NCBI GenBank assembly: GCA_031553875.1
Contig: JAVBKU010000021.1
Location: 1-22,631, forward strand
Source: JAVBKU01 sp031553875
GTDB taxonomy: Bacteria > Bacteroidota > Bacteroidia > Bacteroidales > Rikenellaceae
Direction of reading: 5' to 3'
Length of the DNA: 22,631 nt
Within the stretch, counting starts at the first letter, position 1. Each line of letters opens with the position of its first letter. A program made the position numbers and the translations under genes. The notes under the pieces were generated by a model. It saw only the letters and a list, made by a program, of their open reading frames with translations, ran no database searches and had not been told where the DNA came from. This document shows positions 5,751 through 14,396 of the stretch, piece after piece.

Positions 5751-7223
5751 ATGCCGTTTATCAAAGACAGAGTCTACACAGAAGGTCTCACTTTCGACGA
5801 CGTACTGTTGATCCCCGCCTATTCCGAAATCCTGCCAAGAGATGTGGATATCACATCACGTTTCTCACGCAATATCAGGATCAATACCCCGATAATCTCG
5901 GCGGCGATGGATACCGTGACCGAGTCGGAACTCGCCATCTCTATAGCGCGCCAGGGAGGTATGGGCGTGATACACAAGAATATGCCCATCGCCGAACAGG
6001 CTCTCCAGGTGCGTAAGGTGAAGCGCGCCGAGAACGGCATGATCTACGATCCCATCACCATCAGCAAGACCAACACCGTGGGCGACGCCCTCGCCCTGAT
6101 GAAGGAGAACCGTATCGGCGGCATTCCCGTCGTGGAGGCTGACGGCAAGCTCGAAGGTATCGTTACCAACCGCGACCTCCGATTCCAGAAGGATATGTCG
6201 CGTCTGATTTCCGAGGTGATGACCAAAGACGGCCTTATCACCACCCTCAACCCCGATCTCAAGCACGCATCGGACATACTGCTCCAGAACAAGATCGAAA
6301 AGCTGCCCGTCGTGGATAAGAACGGCAAACTCGTGGGGCTTCTCACATACAAGGATATAACCAAGGTGCAGGACAACCCCTTCGCTGCCAAGGACGAAAA
6401 AGGCCGCCTGAGGGTAGCCGCCGGCGTGGGCGTAACGCGCGACTCATTGGACCGCATCGCCGCCCTCTACGAAGCGCAGGTGGACGCCATCGTGATCGAC
6501 ACCGCGCACGGACACTCCAAAGGCGTGGTCGATATGCTCAAGATAGTTAAGGCCAAATACCCGACCCTCGACGTGGTGGTGGGCAACATCGCCACAGGCG
6601 AGGCCGCCAAGATGCTCGCCAAGGCGGGCGCCGACGGCGTGAAGGTGGGTATAGGGCCCGGCTCCATATGTACGACGCGTGTGATCGCGGGCGTGGGCGC
6701 TCCCCAGCTCTCGGCTATATACGACGTGGCCAAGGCGCTGAAAGGCACCGGAGTGCCCCTTATCGCCGACGGCGGTATACGTTACTCGGGCGATATCGTG
6801 AAAGCGCTGGCCGCAGGGGCCGACTCGATAATGGCGGGCTCGCTGTTCGCAGGGGTCGAAGAGTCGCCCGGCGAAACGATAATCTACAACGGACGTAAGT
6901 TCAAATCATACCGCGGCATGGGCTCTATAGAGGCCATGCAGCAGGGCTCGAAGGACAGGTACTTCCAGGATGCCGAAGACGACATCAAGAAGCTCGTTCC
7001 CGAGGGTATCGCCGCTCGTGTACCCTACAAGGGCACGCTGTCGGAGGTTGTTTACCAGATGGTGGGCGGTCTGCGCGCCGGCATGGGTTATTGCGGAGCT
7101 AAGGACCTCGCAGCCCTCAAGGAGGCCAAGTTCATACGTATCACAAGCTCGGGCGTACTCGAGAACCACCCCCACGACGTGATCATCACACGCGAGGCCC
7201 CTAACTACAGTCGTGGAGATTAA
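5751..7223 (+). CDS. guaB: Inosine-5'-monophosphate dehydrogenase
   Basis: IMPDH oxidises IMP to XMP with NAD+, the committed step of GMP synthesis in the cytosol. The 490-residue product is of normal length. The N-terminus (LTFDDVLLIPAYSEILPRDV) is the family signature. Two CBS domains occupy about 95-205, with IGGIPVVEADGKLEGIVTNRDLR and EKLPVVDKNGKLVGLLTYKD segments. The catalytic loop GPGSICTTR carries Cys307. Further along are ADGGIRYSGD (IMP phosphate contact), the flap with YRGMGS and the active-site Arg/Tyr region before VPYKGTLSEV. It has its own promoter and a strong terminator (7262-7293), so it is probably transcribed alone after a structured leader. Confidence 0.97.
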   Translation: MPFIKDRVYTEGLTFDDVLLIPAYSEILPRDVDITSRFSRNIRINTPIISAAMDTVTESELAISIARQGGMGVIHKNMPIAEQALQVRKVKRAENGMIYDPITISKTNTVGDALALMKENRIGGIPVVEADGKLEGIVTNRDLRFQKDMSRLISEVMTKDGLITTLNPDLKHASDILLQNKIEKLPVVDKNGKLVGLLTYKDITKVQDNPFAAKDEKGRLRVAAGVGVTRDSLDRIAALYEAQVDAIVIDTAHGHSKGVVDMLKIVKAKYPTLDVVVGNIATGEAAKMLAKAGADGVKVGIGPGSICTTRVIAGVGAPQLSAIYDVAKALKGTGVPLIADGGIRYSGDIVKALAAGADSIMAGSLFAGVEESPGETIIYNGRKFKSYRGMGSIEAMQQGSKDRYFQDAEDDIKKLVPEGIAARVPYKGTLSEVVYQMVGGLRAGMGYCGAKDLAALKEAKFIRITSSGVLENHPHDVIITREAPNYSRGD

Positions 7224-7261
7224 TTCAGATTTATGCGCAGGATTCCGCTGCATTAAATAAT

Positions 7262-7293
7262 AAACGGCTTGAAGATATCTTCAAGCCGTTTTT
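7262..7293 (+). terminator. Terminator of guaB
   Basis: A perfect 30-bp palindrome (7262-7291; half-site AAACGGCTTGAAGAT) is followed by TTTTTAATT. It starts 39 bp after the guaB stop codon. Its symmetry and the flanking A-rich left side (AATAATAAA) mean it could also stop leftward transcription leaving the tRNA gene. Confidence 0.9.
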
Positions 7294-7332
7294 AATTGTC
7301 AGCGCCCTGCCCCGGGGGAGGCGCGCCCGTTG

Positions 7333-7403
7333 TTGACCCATTAGGATTCGAACCTAAAATGACAGAACCAAAATCTGCAGTGTTACCATTACACCATGGG
7401 TCA
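7333..7403 (-). tRNA. tRNA-Gln(TTG)
   Basis: The minus strand folds into a full cloverleaf. The acceptor stem is TGACCCA / TGGGTCA (7397-7403 with 7334-7340). The anticodon loop TTTTGGT has anticodon TTG (complement at 7369-7371), closed by GCAGA/TCTGT. The T-arm is TTAGG-TTCGAAT-CCTAA. The discriminator base is A and CCA is not encoded. It reads CAA (and by wobble CAG) glutamine codons. A strong promoter lies directly upstream. Confidence 0.95.
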
Positions 7404-7416
7404 GTGTTACGGAGTG

Positions 7417-7445
7417 CAAATATAGATATTTTTTCGGGAATCAAA
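7417..7445 (-). promoter_or_regulatory. Promoter of tRNA-Gln
   Basis: On the minus strand TATATTTG (7417-7424) is an exact -7 box and TTTG (7442-7445) is a -33 element 17 nt upstream. The -7 box is 13 bp before the mature 5' end. The remainder of 7446-7482 shows nothing I can assign. Confidence 0.8.
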
Positions 7446-7482
7446 ATAAAAAGGCGCCGGCCCTTTCGGTGTATTCTTTTTC

Positions 7483-7794
7483 ATACCTTTTGCTTGTACA
7501 AAAGGGTGCCTACCGGCACACGGATATAGTTCATATAGCTGAAGAATAGGATGTGATTCCGTTTTCAGCTCTTAAAGCGTCGCAGACGCTTGAGCTCCCG
7601 ACTCTGAAAATTTACGCCCGGAGGAGAGACGAGGGAGTCCGTATAAAAACGCGGATTGTCCGACGCTCGTTAGACAGGCCGCAGATCTGACTAAAAGGAG
7701 GAGTTCTGCGTTTTAGGACGTACGAAGTCGCTCATCAGGAAATTTTCATCGGAGGGCACGTTTTGACAGTACCTTTTGCGTGATCAAAAGGTAC
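7483..7794 (+). repeat. Intergenic structured repeat, copy B (fullest copy)
   Basis: It is bounded by two palindromes (7483-7508 and 7769-7794; cores TACCTTTTG / CAAAAGG). In between, in order, are a short hairpin AAGCGTC-GCA-GACGCTT (7575-7591) and the block around CCCGACTCTGAAAATTTACG. Next come an outer stem 7646-7655 with 7705-7714 (10 pairs including one G-U) enclosing an imperfect hairpin (7670-7694), then the conserved segment from GGACGTACGAAGTCGCTC to GGAGGGC. It fills the gap between tRNA-Gln and pyrC. The G-U pair is stable only in RNA of the plus strand, which sets the orientation given here. No open reading frame is shared between copies. Confidence 0.85.
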
Positions 7795-7802
7795 GAAAAA
7801 AT

Positions 7803-9134
7803 CTACCTCTCAAACTCCAGCACGCTGCCGCGGGAGGAGGTATCCACCTCTCCGCCTGAGTACACCACACGGCCATTGACCAGGGTGGTATCTACCTTAT
7901 GATTGAAGGTTACACCCTCTAAAGGCGACCAACCACACTTATAGCGTAGATTCTCCTTAGCGACAGTCCATGGCGAATTGGAATCCACGATCACGATATC
8001 TGCTTTGTACCCCGGACGGAGAAAGCCCCTATTCTTCACCTTAAAGCGCTTGGCCGGTGCATGACACATCTTATCTACCACCTTTTCAACGGAGAACAGC
8101 CCCTGCCCCGCCATTTCGAGCATGGACACCAGGGAGTGCTGCACAGAGGGCGCGCCCGAGGGAGCTACGAGGTATGAGTATTGTTTCTCTTCCAGCGCGT
8201 GGGGGGAATGGTCGGTGGCCACCAGGTCGAGGCGGTCTGCCGCCAGAGCCTCGCGCAGGGCTCTCCTGTCGGCCTCGGTCTTAACCGCGGGATTCCAGCG
8301 TACCAGATTCCCCAGGCGTTCGTAGTCGGCGTCGGTGAACCACAGGTGGTGGACACACACCTCGGCGGTAACCTTTTTACCCTCCAGCGGACCGGGATCG
8401 AACAGTTCCAATTCACGGGCGGTGCTTATGTGCGTAACGTGCAGGTCGCCCCCGTAGCGAGCCGCGAACTCCACGGCGCGGGCCGTGGAACGGTAACAGG
8501 CCTCGGCCGAGCGGATCATCGGATGGAGCGAAACTGGTATATCGTCGCCGTATATCGCCCTGTAATGGGCCATGTTGGCGTTTATGATGGCTTCGTCCTC
8601 GCAGTGGGCCGCTACGGGCACGGGGCTCTCGGCGAAGACCGCCTGCAGGGCCATCTGGCTGTCGACCAGCATATTACCCGTAGATGAACCCATAAATACC
8701 TTCACGCCGCACACCCTGCGGGGGTCGACATTGCGTATCTGGGCTATATTGTCGTTGGTGGCCCCTATATAAAAGCTGTAATTGGCGAGGGACTTGGCGG
8801 CGGCCAGGTCGAACTTTTCGGAGAGCAGGTCGAGGGTCACGGTCGCCGGGCGGGTATTGGGCATATCCATGAAGGAGGTGACGCCTCCCGACACGGCGGC
8901 AGCCGATTCGGTGAAAATATCGCCCCTGTGCGTAAGGCCCGGTTCACGAAAATGGACGTGGCAGTCGACAACTCCCGGAATGACCATCTTGCCCCCGGCA
9001 TCTATAATTTCGCCCCTGAATTCGCCTTTGTAAGGGCCTTCGGCGACGGAGGATATAGCATCCCCTTTAACAATGATATGGCCGCTGAAACGGCGGCCTT
9101 CATTGATTATTAAAGCATTATTTATCAGCAACAT
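7803..9134 (-). CDS. pyrC: Dihydroorotase
   Basis: Dihydroorotase cyclises N-carbamoyl-L-aspartate to L-dihydroorotate, the third step of pyrimidine synthesis. The 443-residue product shows the amidohydrolase metal site: HVHFRE (His59, His61), His177 in AAHCED, His235 in THIST and Asp308 in ATDHSPH. Lys145 in GVKVFMGSSTG sits where related amidohydrolases have the bridging carbamylated lysine. The length suits the long dihydroorotase class. The start (MLLINNALI) overlaps the end of the upstream glycosyltransferase gene by 17 bp, so the two are almost certainly co-transcribed and translationally coupled. Downstream there is only the repeat palindrome, with no clear classical terminator. Confidence 0.94.
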   Translation of the reverse strand: MLLINNALIINEGRRFSGHIIVKGDAISSVAEGPYKGEFRGEIIDAGGKMVIPGVVDCHVHFREPGLTHRGDIFTESAAAVSGGVTSFMDMPNTRPATVTLDLLSEKFDLAAAKSLANYSFYIGATNDNIAQIRNVDPRRVCGVKVFMGSSTGNMLVDSQMALQAVFAESPVPVAAHCEDEAIINANMAHYRAIYGDDIPVSLHPMIRSAEACYRSTARAVEFAARYGGDLHVTHISTARELELFDPGPLEGKKVTAEVCVHHLWFTDADYERLGNLVRWNPAVKTEADRRALREALAADRLDLVATDHSPHALEEKQYSYLVAPSGAPSVQHSLVSMLEMAGQGLFSVEKVVDKMCHAPAKRFKVKNRGFLRPGYKADIVIVDSNSPWTVAKENLRYKCGWSPLEGVTFNHKVDTTLVNGRVVYSGGEVDTSSRGSVLEFER

Positions 9135-9855
9135 CGGGAAGAGGTTTTATCGATCTGAATCCTAACTTTATCACTCCCCAGAATGCCTCACCGAATATTC
9201 CTCCGGTCATCTTCGAGTCGCCCTGGGTGCGCTCGGTGAATACTATCGGGATCTCGACGATCTTATAACCGAGCTTCCATGCGGTGTACTTCATCTCGAT
9301 CTGGAATCCGTAGCCCTTCATCTTCACGTTGTTGAGGTTGATACGGCGCAACAGGCGCGAGGAGTAGCAGACAAAGCCGGCCGTGGCGTCGAACACAGGG
9401 AGACACGTGATGGCACGCACGTATCTGGAGGCGAAGTAGGACATCAGCACCCTTCTCATGGGCCAGTTCACCACATTGACGCCGTTCACGTACCGCGACC
9501 CGATAACAAGGTCGGCATCGTCATTGACAGCGGCATCGAACAGGGCCACCAGGTCGTCGGGATTGTGCGAGAAGTCGGCGTCCATTTCGAAGACATAGTC
9601 GTAACCACGGTCGAGCGCCCAGCGGAAACCCGCTATATATGCCGTTCCCAGGCCTAATTTGCCAGCCCTCTGAACAAGGTGGAGGCGGTCGGAATGGGTG
9701 GACATCTTGCTCCTGACGATATCGGCTGTCCCATCGGGCGAACCGTCGTCGATAACGAGAATATCGAACGGCTCGTTCATGGATAAGACCTTGTCGAGCA
9801 CGATCTCTATGTTCGCGCTCTCATTGTATGTGGGGATTATAACTACCTTGCGCAT
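9118..9855 (-). CDS. DPM1-like polyprenol-phosphate mannosyltransferase (GT2)
   Basis: The 245-residue protein is a family-2 glycosyltransferase of the dolichol/polyprenol-phosphate mannose synthase type. Relatives transfer a sugar from a nucleotide donor to a lipid phosphate at the inner membrane. Visible motifs are the N-terminal VVIIPTYNESANI (4-16), IDDGSPDGT (35-43), the metal-binding DAD in EMDADFSHNPD (90-100) and the acceptor-side segment FTERTQGDSKM. No C-terminal membrane domain is present, so it resembles the short soluble DPM1 form. The donor sugar is not proven. It is the first gene of a two-gene unit with pyrC and has a -7 box at 9921-9928. Confidence 0.88.
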   Translation of the reverse strand: MRKVVIIPTYNESANIEIVLDKVLSMNEPFDILVIDDGSPDGTADIVRSKMSTHSDRLHLVQRAGKLGLGTAYIAGFRWALDRGYDYVFEMDADFSHNPDDLVALFDAAVNDDADLVIGSRYVNGVNVVNWPMRRVLMSYFASRYVRAITCLPVFDATAGFVCYSSRLLRRINLNNVKMKGYGFQIEMKYTAWKLGYKIVEIPIVFTERTQGDSKMTGGIFGEAFWGVIKLGFRSIKPLPDVADK

Positions 9856-9920
9856 CGCGGCGGAGAGTTGCGGCCGGCGTTTAATTCGAAGTTAATCCGC
9901 GGCCCGGTTCCTTATTGGAA

Positions 9921-9937
9921 CAAAAATAGTAAATTTG
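9921..9937. promoter_or_regulatory. Back-to-back divergent -7 boxes
   Basis: On the minus strand TATTTTTG (9921-9928) faces the glycosyltransferase/pyrC unit. On the plus strand TAAATTTG (9930-9937) faces the flavoprotein gene. Both match TAnnTTTG and only one base pair separates them, so RNA polymerase could probably occupy only one at a time. The plus-strand box puts the transcript start near 9944, which excludes the upstream in-frame start at 9868. Confidence 0.6.
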
Positions 9938-9966
9938 TGGGAAATATTCATACGTTCGATTTTTTT

Positions 9967-11520
9967 ATGCCACAGACCGTAACCCTCGTCCTCTCTCCCG
10001 AGAAGGCGGCAAATAAGGAGTTCTACACCTCTGCCGCGGCGAAAACCCTCGCTGTGGGAGAGAATCGCATCGCACTTGTGAGGGTGGTGAAGCGGTCGAT
10101 CGATGCCCGGAGCAGAAATATAAAGGTAAACCTCACCCTCGAGGTGTACGTCGACGATGAGCACGCTCCTGAGCCCATACATTTCGATTACCGCGACGTG
10201 AGCGGGCGGACGCCGGTAGTGGTCGTGGGCGCAGGGCCTGCGGGACTGGCCGCATCGCTCCGCCTTATAGAGCTGGGTCTCAAGCCGATACTATTAGAAA
10301 GAGGTAAGCCCGTATCGGAGCGCAAAAAAGATATAGCCATCATAAACCGCGGCGGGGAGGTGGACCCCGACTCCAACTACTCCTTCGGCGAGGGCGGCGC
10401 GGGGACATTCTCCGACGGCAAACTTTTCACCCGCTCCAAGAAGCGCGGCGACCACGCCAAGGCGCTCCAGATACTCCACTCGCACGGCGCCTCCGAAGAG
10501 ATACTCTACGACGCGCATCCACACATCGGCACCGACAAACTCCCGAGGGTGATAACCAACATCTGCGACACTATTAGGTCGTGCGGAGGAGAGGTACACT
10601 TCGGCATGAGGGTCGAGGATTTCGAGGTGAAGAACGGACGCGTAACCGGCGTACATGCCGGAGGCGGGCTGATCGAGGGGGCGGCGGTGATACTCTCCAC
10701 AGGCCACTCGGCGCGCGACATATACCGTCTGCTTCACGCCCGGGGCATAGCCTTGGAGGCCAAGCCGTTCGCCATGGGCCTGCGCGTGGAGCATCCGCAG
10801 GAGCTTATCGACTCCATACAATACCACATGCCACAGAGGGGTGAATATCTCCCCGCGGCCACATACTCGCTCGTAAGCCAGGCGGGAGGGCGCGGCGTGT
10901 ACTCGTTCTGCATGTGTCCGGGAGGATTTATTGTCCCGGCGATGACCTCTCAAAAGGAGATGGTGGTCAACGGCATGTCGCCCTCGGGGCGCAACTCGCA
11001 TTATGCCAATTCGGGTATCGTGACGGAAGTTAGGCTATCCGATTTCGAACACCTGCGGGAGGAACATGGCCCGCTGGCTGGGGTGGCGTTCCAGGAACAA
11101 CTGGAGCTATCGGCCTGCCTCCACGGCGGCGAGGGACACAAGGCCCCCGGGCAGAGAGTGGCAGACTTCGTGTCGGGACGGGAATCTAAGAGCCTACCCT
11201 CAACGTCATACGTCCCCGGGGCCACACCCTCGGAGATAAACCGCTGGTTGCCACCGTTCATATCGGGGGCGTTGCGGGCGGGCATAGGTTCTTTCGGGAG
11301 TAAGATGCGGGGATTCGTGACCAACGAGGCGCTCCTGTTGGGCGTAGAAAGCCGCACCTCGTCGCCCGTGCGCATACCGCGCGACCCACAGACGCTCATG
11401 CATCCCCAGACCGAGGGGCTCTTCCCGTGCGCCGAAGGCGCCGGGTACGCCGGAGGCATCATATCGGCCATGATGGACGGAGAAAAGACCGCCGAAGCGG
11501 TAAAACAGTGGGTCGAATAA
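9967..11520 (+). CDS. COG2509-type FAD-dependent dehydrogenase
   Basis: The 517-residue product belongs to a conserved but functionally uncharacterised group of FAD-dependent dehydrogenases. The N-terminal region (1-80) is a small alpha/beta domain with basic segments. The FAD-binding motif VVVVGAGPAGLAASLRLIELG starts at about 84, with the acidic strand end LLERGKPVSER. SFGEGGAGTFSDGKL is a family hallmark, and the C-terminal GLFPCAEGAGYAGGIISAMMDG contacts FAD. I chose ATG 9967 because the -7 box at 9930-9937 predicts a transcript start near 9944; a longer frame reaches back to 9868 but its first residues look non-coding. It is likely cytosolic. No substrate can be named. Confidence 0.88.
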   Translation: MPQTVTLVLSPEKAANKEFYTSAAAKTLAVGENRIALVRVVKRSIDARSRNIKVNLTLEVYVDDEHAPEPIHFDYRDVSGRTPVVVVGAGPAGLAASLRLIELGLKPILLERGKPVSERKKDIAIINRGGEVDPDSNYSFGEGGAGTFSDGKLFTRSKKRGDHAKALQILHSHGASEEILYDAHPHIGTDKLPRVITNICDTIRSCGGEVHFGMRVEDFEVKNGRVTGVHAGGGLIEGAAVILSTGHSARDIYRLLHARGIALEAKPFAMGLRVEHPQELIDSIQYHMPQRGEYLPAATYSLVSQAGGRGVYSFCMCPGGFIVPAMTSQKEMVVNGMSPSGRNSHYANSGIVTEVRLSDFEHLREEHGPLAGVAFQEQLELSACLHGGEGHKAPGQRVADFVSGRESKSLPSTSYVPGATPSEINRWLPPFISGALRAGIGSFGSKMRGFVTNEALLLGVESRTSSPVRIPRDPQTLMHPQTEGLFPCAEGAGYAGGIISAMMDGEKTAEAVKQWVE

Positions 11521-11543
11521 GCGGGATTTCGGGATAAAATATT

Positions 11544-11551
11544 TACCTTTG
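11544..11551 (+). promoter_or_regulatory. -7 box of the outer-membrane protein gene
   Basis: TACCTTTG fits TAnnTTTG, 24 bp after the preceding stop codon and 30 bp before ATG 11582. It shows that the barrel protein gene, and probably phoH behind it, can start its own transcript. Confidence 0.7.
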
Positions 11552-11581
11552 AACGTATCGGATCTATCAAAAAATAAGAGT

Positions 11582-12223
11582 ATGAGAAAGGTTATAATAA
11601 CTATGGCGCTGGTGTTGATAGCTTCGGCATCGTTCGGCAAGGTGGGAGTAAAAATAGTGCGATTCGGGCTCAAGGCAGGGTATACCGCCGAGAACGACAA
11701 CGTCAAGACCAGCAACATAACCGTCAACACCGGGCAGAAATATAACCTCGCGGCCGATCCCAACTTCGGATTCCACTTGGGGATGATGGCCAGGGTCGAC
11801 CTCAAGGTAATGCACATCCACACCGAGCTCACCTACAACCTCAGCAAATACTCGCTGGCCATAGTGCCCGCAGGGGGGCAGCTCTCCACCGATAAGATCA
11901 GGGTGTCGACGCTTACCATGCCGATACTCGCGGGTAAGAAGTTCGCATTCATAAGGCTCGAGGCAGGGCCCGTGTTCAATCTGATGACCTCTACCAGCAA
12001 CAGCAACTCCTCGTCGCAGAACGTGACGGCAGTGGTCACCAAGCCCGCCGTGGGTTATATGATAGGGGTCGGGGCCGACATCATCAAGAAGATCACGTTC
12101 GACATACGTTACTCGGGGCAGTTCAAGAAACCCACGCAGAACCTGCAGATAGGCGACGCCATAGGTCAGGACGTCAAGATGGGGATGGACCAGTGGCTGT
12201 TCAGCGTCGGTTACCTATTCTAA
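11582..12223 (+). CDS. Outer-membrane beta-barrel protein (PorT-like)
   Basis: The 213-residue product has an N-terminal signal peptide (MRKVIITMALVLIASASFG, cleavage near residue 19) and alternating amphipathic strands. It ends in Phe after an aromatic/Gly-rich strand (QWLFSVGYLF), as in barrels handled by the BAM complex. The layout matches the Bacteroidetes PorT/OMP_b-brl_2 group of small barrels. Segments such as FGLKAGYTAE and AVGYMIGVGADI are typical strands. A run of Ser/Asn (TSTSNSNSSSQN) is probably an external loop. Start 11582 is preferred to a TTG at 11549, which would overlap the promoter box. Its function is unknown; phoH follows after 15 bp, so they are likely co-transcribed. 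Confidence 0.82.
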   Translation: MRKVIITMALVLIASASFGKVGVKIVRFGLKAGYTAENDNVKTSNITVNTGQKYNLAADPNFGFHLGMMARVDLKVMHIHTELTYNLSKYSLAIVPAGGQLSTDKIRVSTLTMPILAGKKFAFIRLEAGPVFNLMTSTSNSNSSSQNVTAVVTKPAVGYMIGVGADIIKKITFDIRYSGQFKKPTQNLQIGDAIGQDVKMGMDQWLFSVGYLF

Positions 12224-12238
12224 TTCCCGGGTAGAATA

Positions 12239-13201
12239 ATGGCTGACAGGAACATAATACTCGAAGGTATCGACCCCCAGGAGCTGTACGGAGCGGGGAA
12301 CGCCAATATCGACAAGATAACGGGCAAATTTCCCCTGCTCAAAGTGGTGAGCCGGGGCAACCTTCTGAAGGTGGCCGGGGGCGAGGATGAGATCGACCGC
12401 TTCGCCAAAAAACTCGACGACCTGCTCGCCTATCACGCCAAATATGGCCATATATCGCCCGAAGTCATCGACCAGATATACGACGGGGGCCTCGCCTCTC
12501 CCAAGAGTGACGAGAGAGCCGACAAGGACGTCATAGTCTACGGCAACAACGGCAACATCGTCAGGGCCAGGACCGTCAACCAGGTCAAGCTCCTCAAACT
12601 TTACGACACGAACGACCTCCTTTTCGCCGTCGGCCCCGCCGGCAGCGGTAAGACCTATACAGCCATAGCCCTCGCGGTGAGGGCTCTGAAGAACAGGGAG
12701 GTGAAACGTATCATCCTCACCCGCCCCGCCGTGGAAGCGGGCGAGAAACTCGGATTCCTGCCGGGCGATATGAAGGACAAGCTCGATCCCTATCTCCAAC
12801 CCCTCTACGACGCCCTGCACGACATGATACCCCCCGCCAAGCTGACCAAATACATGGAGGAGGGCACGGTGCAGATAGCCCCACTGGCATACATGAGGGG
12901 GCGGACTCTGGATAATGCTTTCGTGATACTTGACGAGGCGCAGAACACTACTATGTCCCAGATAAAAATGTTCCTCACGCGTATGGGGCGCAGCGCGCGC
13001 TTTATCGTCACGGGCGACGTGACGCAGGTCGACCTGCCGCGTAAGAGCGACTCGGGCCTGCTGCCGGTGATGAACTTTCTTAGGGGCATAAAGGATATAG
13101 GCATAGTGGAATTCGACGGGAGGGACATCATCCGCCACCCGCTGGTGAAATACATAGTCGAAGCGTTCGACAAACACAGCAAGGAGCAGAGGGAGGAGTA
13201 A
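12239..13201 (+). CDS. PhoH-family ATPase
   Basis: The 320-residue product is a PhoH/PhoL (YbeZ-like) ATPase linked in other bacteria to RNA metabolism and ribosome maturation. It has an N-terminal KH-like segment (about 1-80). The Walker A motif is GPAGSGKT (132-139), followed by RIILTRPAVEAGEKLGFLPG, a family signature. Walker B is VILDEAQN (229-236). Sensor motifs are in IVTGDVTQVDLPR. The length is normal. Downstream lies a hairpin-rich gap and then purC, a neighbourhood I recall as common in Bacteroidales. It is cytosolic. Confidence 0.93.
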   Translation: MADRNIILEGIDPQELYGAGNANIDKITGKFPLLKVVSRGNLLKVAGGEDEIDRFAKKLDDLLAYHAKYGHISPEVIDQIYDGGLASPKSDERADKDVIVYGNNGNIVRARTVNQVKLLKLYDTNDLLFAVGPAGSGKTYTAIALAVRALKNREVKRIILTRPAVEAGEKLGFLPGDMKDKLDPYLQPLYDALHDMIPPAKLTKYMEEGTVQIAPLAYMRGRTLDNAFVILDEAQNTTMSQIKMFLTRMGRSARFIVTGDVTQVDLPRKSDSGLLPVMNFLRGIKDIGIVEFDGRDIIRHPLVKYIVEAFDKHSKEQREE

Positions 13202-13247
13202 GGCGGCACTAAAGATGGGTGCAGGGCCGGACGGAAATATAAATGCT

Positions 13248-13312
13248 GCATCGCTTCAGCGATGCTCATCTACGCGGCTCGGCCTTTGGCCGCCCCCGCA
13301 GCCGCGAAGATG
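13248..13312. other. Paired stem-loops between phoH and purC
   Basis: The first hairpin is a perfect inverted repeat, GCATCGCT / AGCGATGC (13248-13265). The second is a two-level stem: 13267-13271 with 13308-13312 (CATCT/AGATG), an A-A mismatch, then 13273-13279 with 13300-13306 (CGCGGCT/AGCCGCG). Inside it is CGGCC-TTT-GGCCG (13280-13292). The stems are strong, but only an A-rich tract follows on the plus strand. This is therefore not a textbook terminator; it could pause or attenuate transcription into purC, or protect the phoH mRNA end. Confidence 0.6.
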
Positions 13313-13371
13313 AAAAATAATTAATCATCACAGATTAAACGAAGAACAATCAAAAATATAAACTCATTTTT

Positions 13372-14325
13372 ATGGACAAGGCGATAATCAAGACCGATTT
13401 CAATTTCGAGGGGCAGAAGAACCTCTATGTGGGCAAAGTAAGGGACGTGTACAGCATCGACGACGACATCCTGGTGATGGTCGCCTCTGACCGTATCTCG
13501 GCGTTCGACGTGGTGCTCCCCAAGGGTATCCCTCACAAGGGACAGGTACTTAACCAGATAGCATCCAAGTTCCTCGACGCCACCAGCGACATTTGCCCCA
13601 ATTGGAAGATCGCTTCGCCCGACCCCATGGTGACCGTGGGCCATAGGTGCGAATCGTTCCCTGTGGAGATGATCGTGAGGGCCTACCTCACCGGCAGCTC
13701 GTGGAGGGACTACAAGGCCGGAGCGCGCGAAATATGCGGCGTGCCCATCCCCGACGGCATGAAGGAGCACCAGAGGTTCCCCAAGCCCATCCTGACCCCC
13801 ACCACCAAGGCTGAGATCGGCGACCACGACCAGAACATATCCCGTGAGGAGATAATTTCCAGCGGCCTTGTATCTAAGGAAGACTACGAAACGCTCGAAA
13901 AATATACGCTCGCACTGTTCGAAAGGGGATCGCAGATGGCAGCCCAGAGGGGTCTGATCCTCGTGGACACCAAGTACGAATTCGGAAAAAAGGACGGGGT
14001 GATATACCTTATCGACGAGATCCATACCCCCGATTCTTCGCGCTATTTCTATGCCGACGGCTACCAGGAGCGTTTCGACAGGGGCGAGGCACAGAAGCAA
14101 CTATCGAAGGAATTCGTCAGGGAGTGGCTTATGGAGCACGGTTTCCAGGGCCGTACAGGGGAAACCGTCCCCGAAATGACCGACGAATTCGTAGAGAGCG
14201 TAAGTAACCGCTACATCGAACTGTACGAAAATATCACGGGCGAGAAATTCGTCTTCGACGGTTCCGAAGATATCATGGCCCGCATCGAGGGTAATATCAA
14301 GAATATGCTGGCACGCCTCAGGTAA
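13372..14325 (+). CDS. purC: SAICAR synthetase (phosphoribosylaminoimidazole-succinocarboxamide synthase)
   Basis: PurC ligates aspartate to CAIR using ATP in de novo purine synthesis. The 317-residue product matches the longer form also seen in yeast. Family markers are KNLYVGKVRDVY (16-27), MVASDRISAFDVVLPKGIPHKG, the signature FPVEMIVRAYLTGSSW, LILVDTKYEFG and IDEIHTPDSSRY. No -7 box is visible in the 170 bp upstream, so it may be read through from phoH past the stem-loops at 13248-13312. It is cytosolic. Confidence 0.96.
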   Translation: MDKAIIKTDFNFEGQKNLYVGKVRDVYSIDDDILVMVASDRISAFDVVLPKGIPHKGQVLNQIASKFLDATSDICPNWKIASPDPMVTVGHRCESFPVEMIVRAYLTGSSWRDYKAGAREICGVPIPDGMKEHQRFPKPILTPTTKAEIGDHDQNISREEIISSGLVSKEDYETLEKYTLALFERGSQMAAQRGLILVDTKYEFGKKDGVIYLIDEIHTPDSSRYFYADGYQERFDRGEAQKQLSKEFVREWLMEHGFQGRTGETVPEMTDEFVESVSNRYIELYENITGEKFVFDGSEDIMARIEGNIKNMLARLR

Positions 14326-14396
14326 CGAGGCCCCGGCGGGTGTGTTGTTTGTGGCGGAATATAACGGTGTGCCTAAGTCATAAAAAACAAGATAAA

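Noticed and set aside
7769..7794. Palindrome as the pyrC terminator
   Set aside because: On the minus strand it is not followed by a U-tract, and the same palindrome occurs where no gene ends nearby.
9868..9966. N-terminal extension of the COG2509 flavoprotein
   Set aside because: It spans the promoter box at 9930-9937 and its residues are unlike the family; ATG 9967 is preferred.
14340..14396. N-terminal extension of PepD
   Set aside because: The extra residues do not resemble the family, whose start matches ATG 14397.
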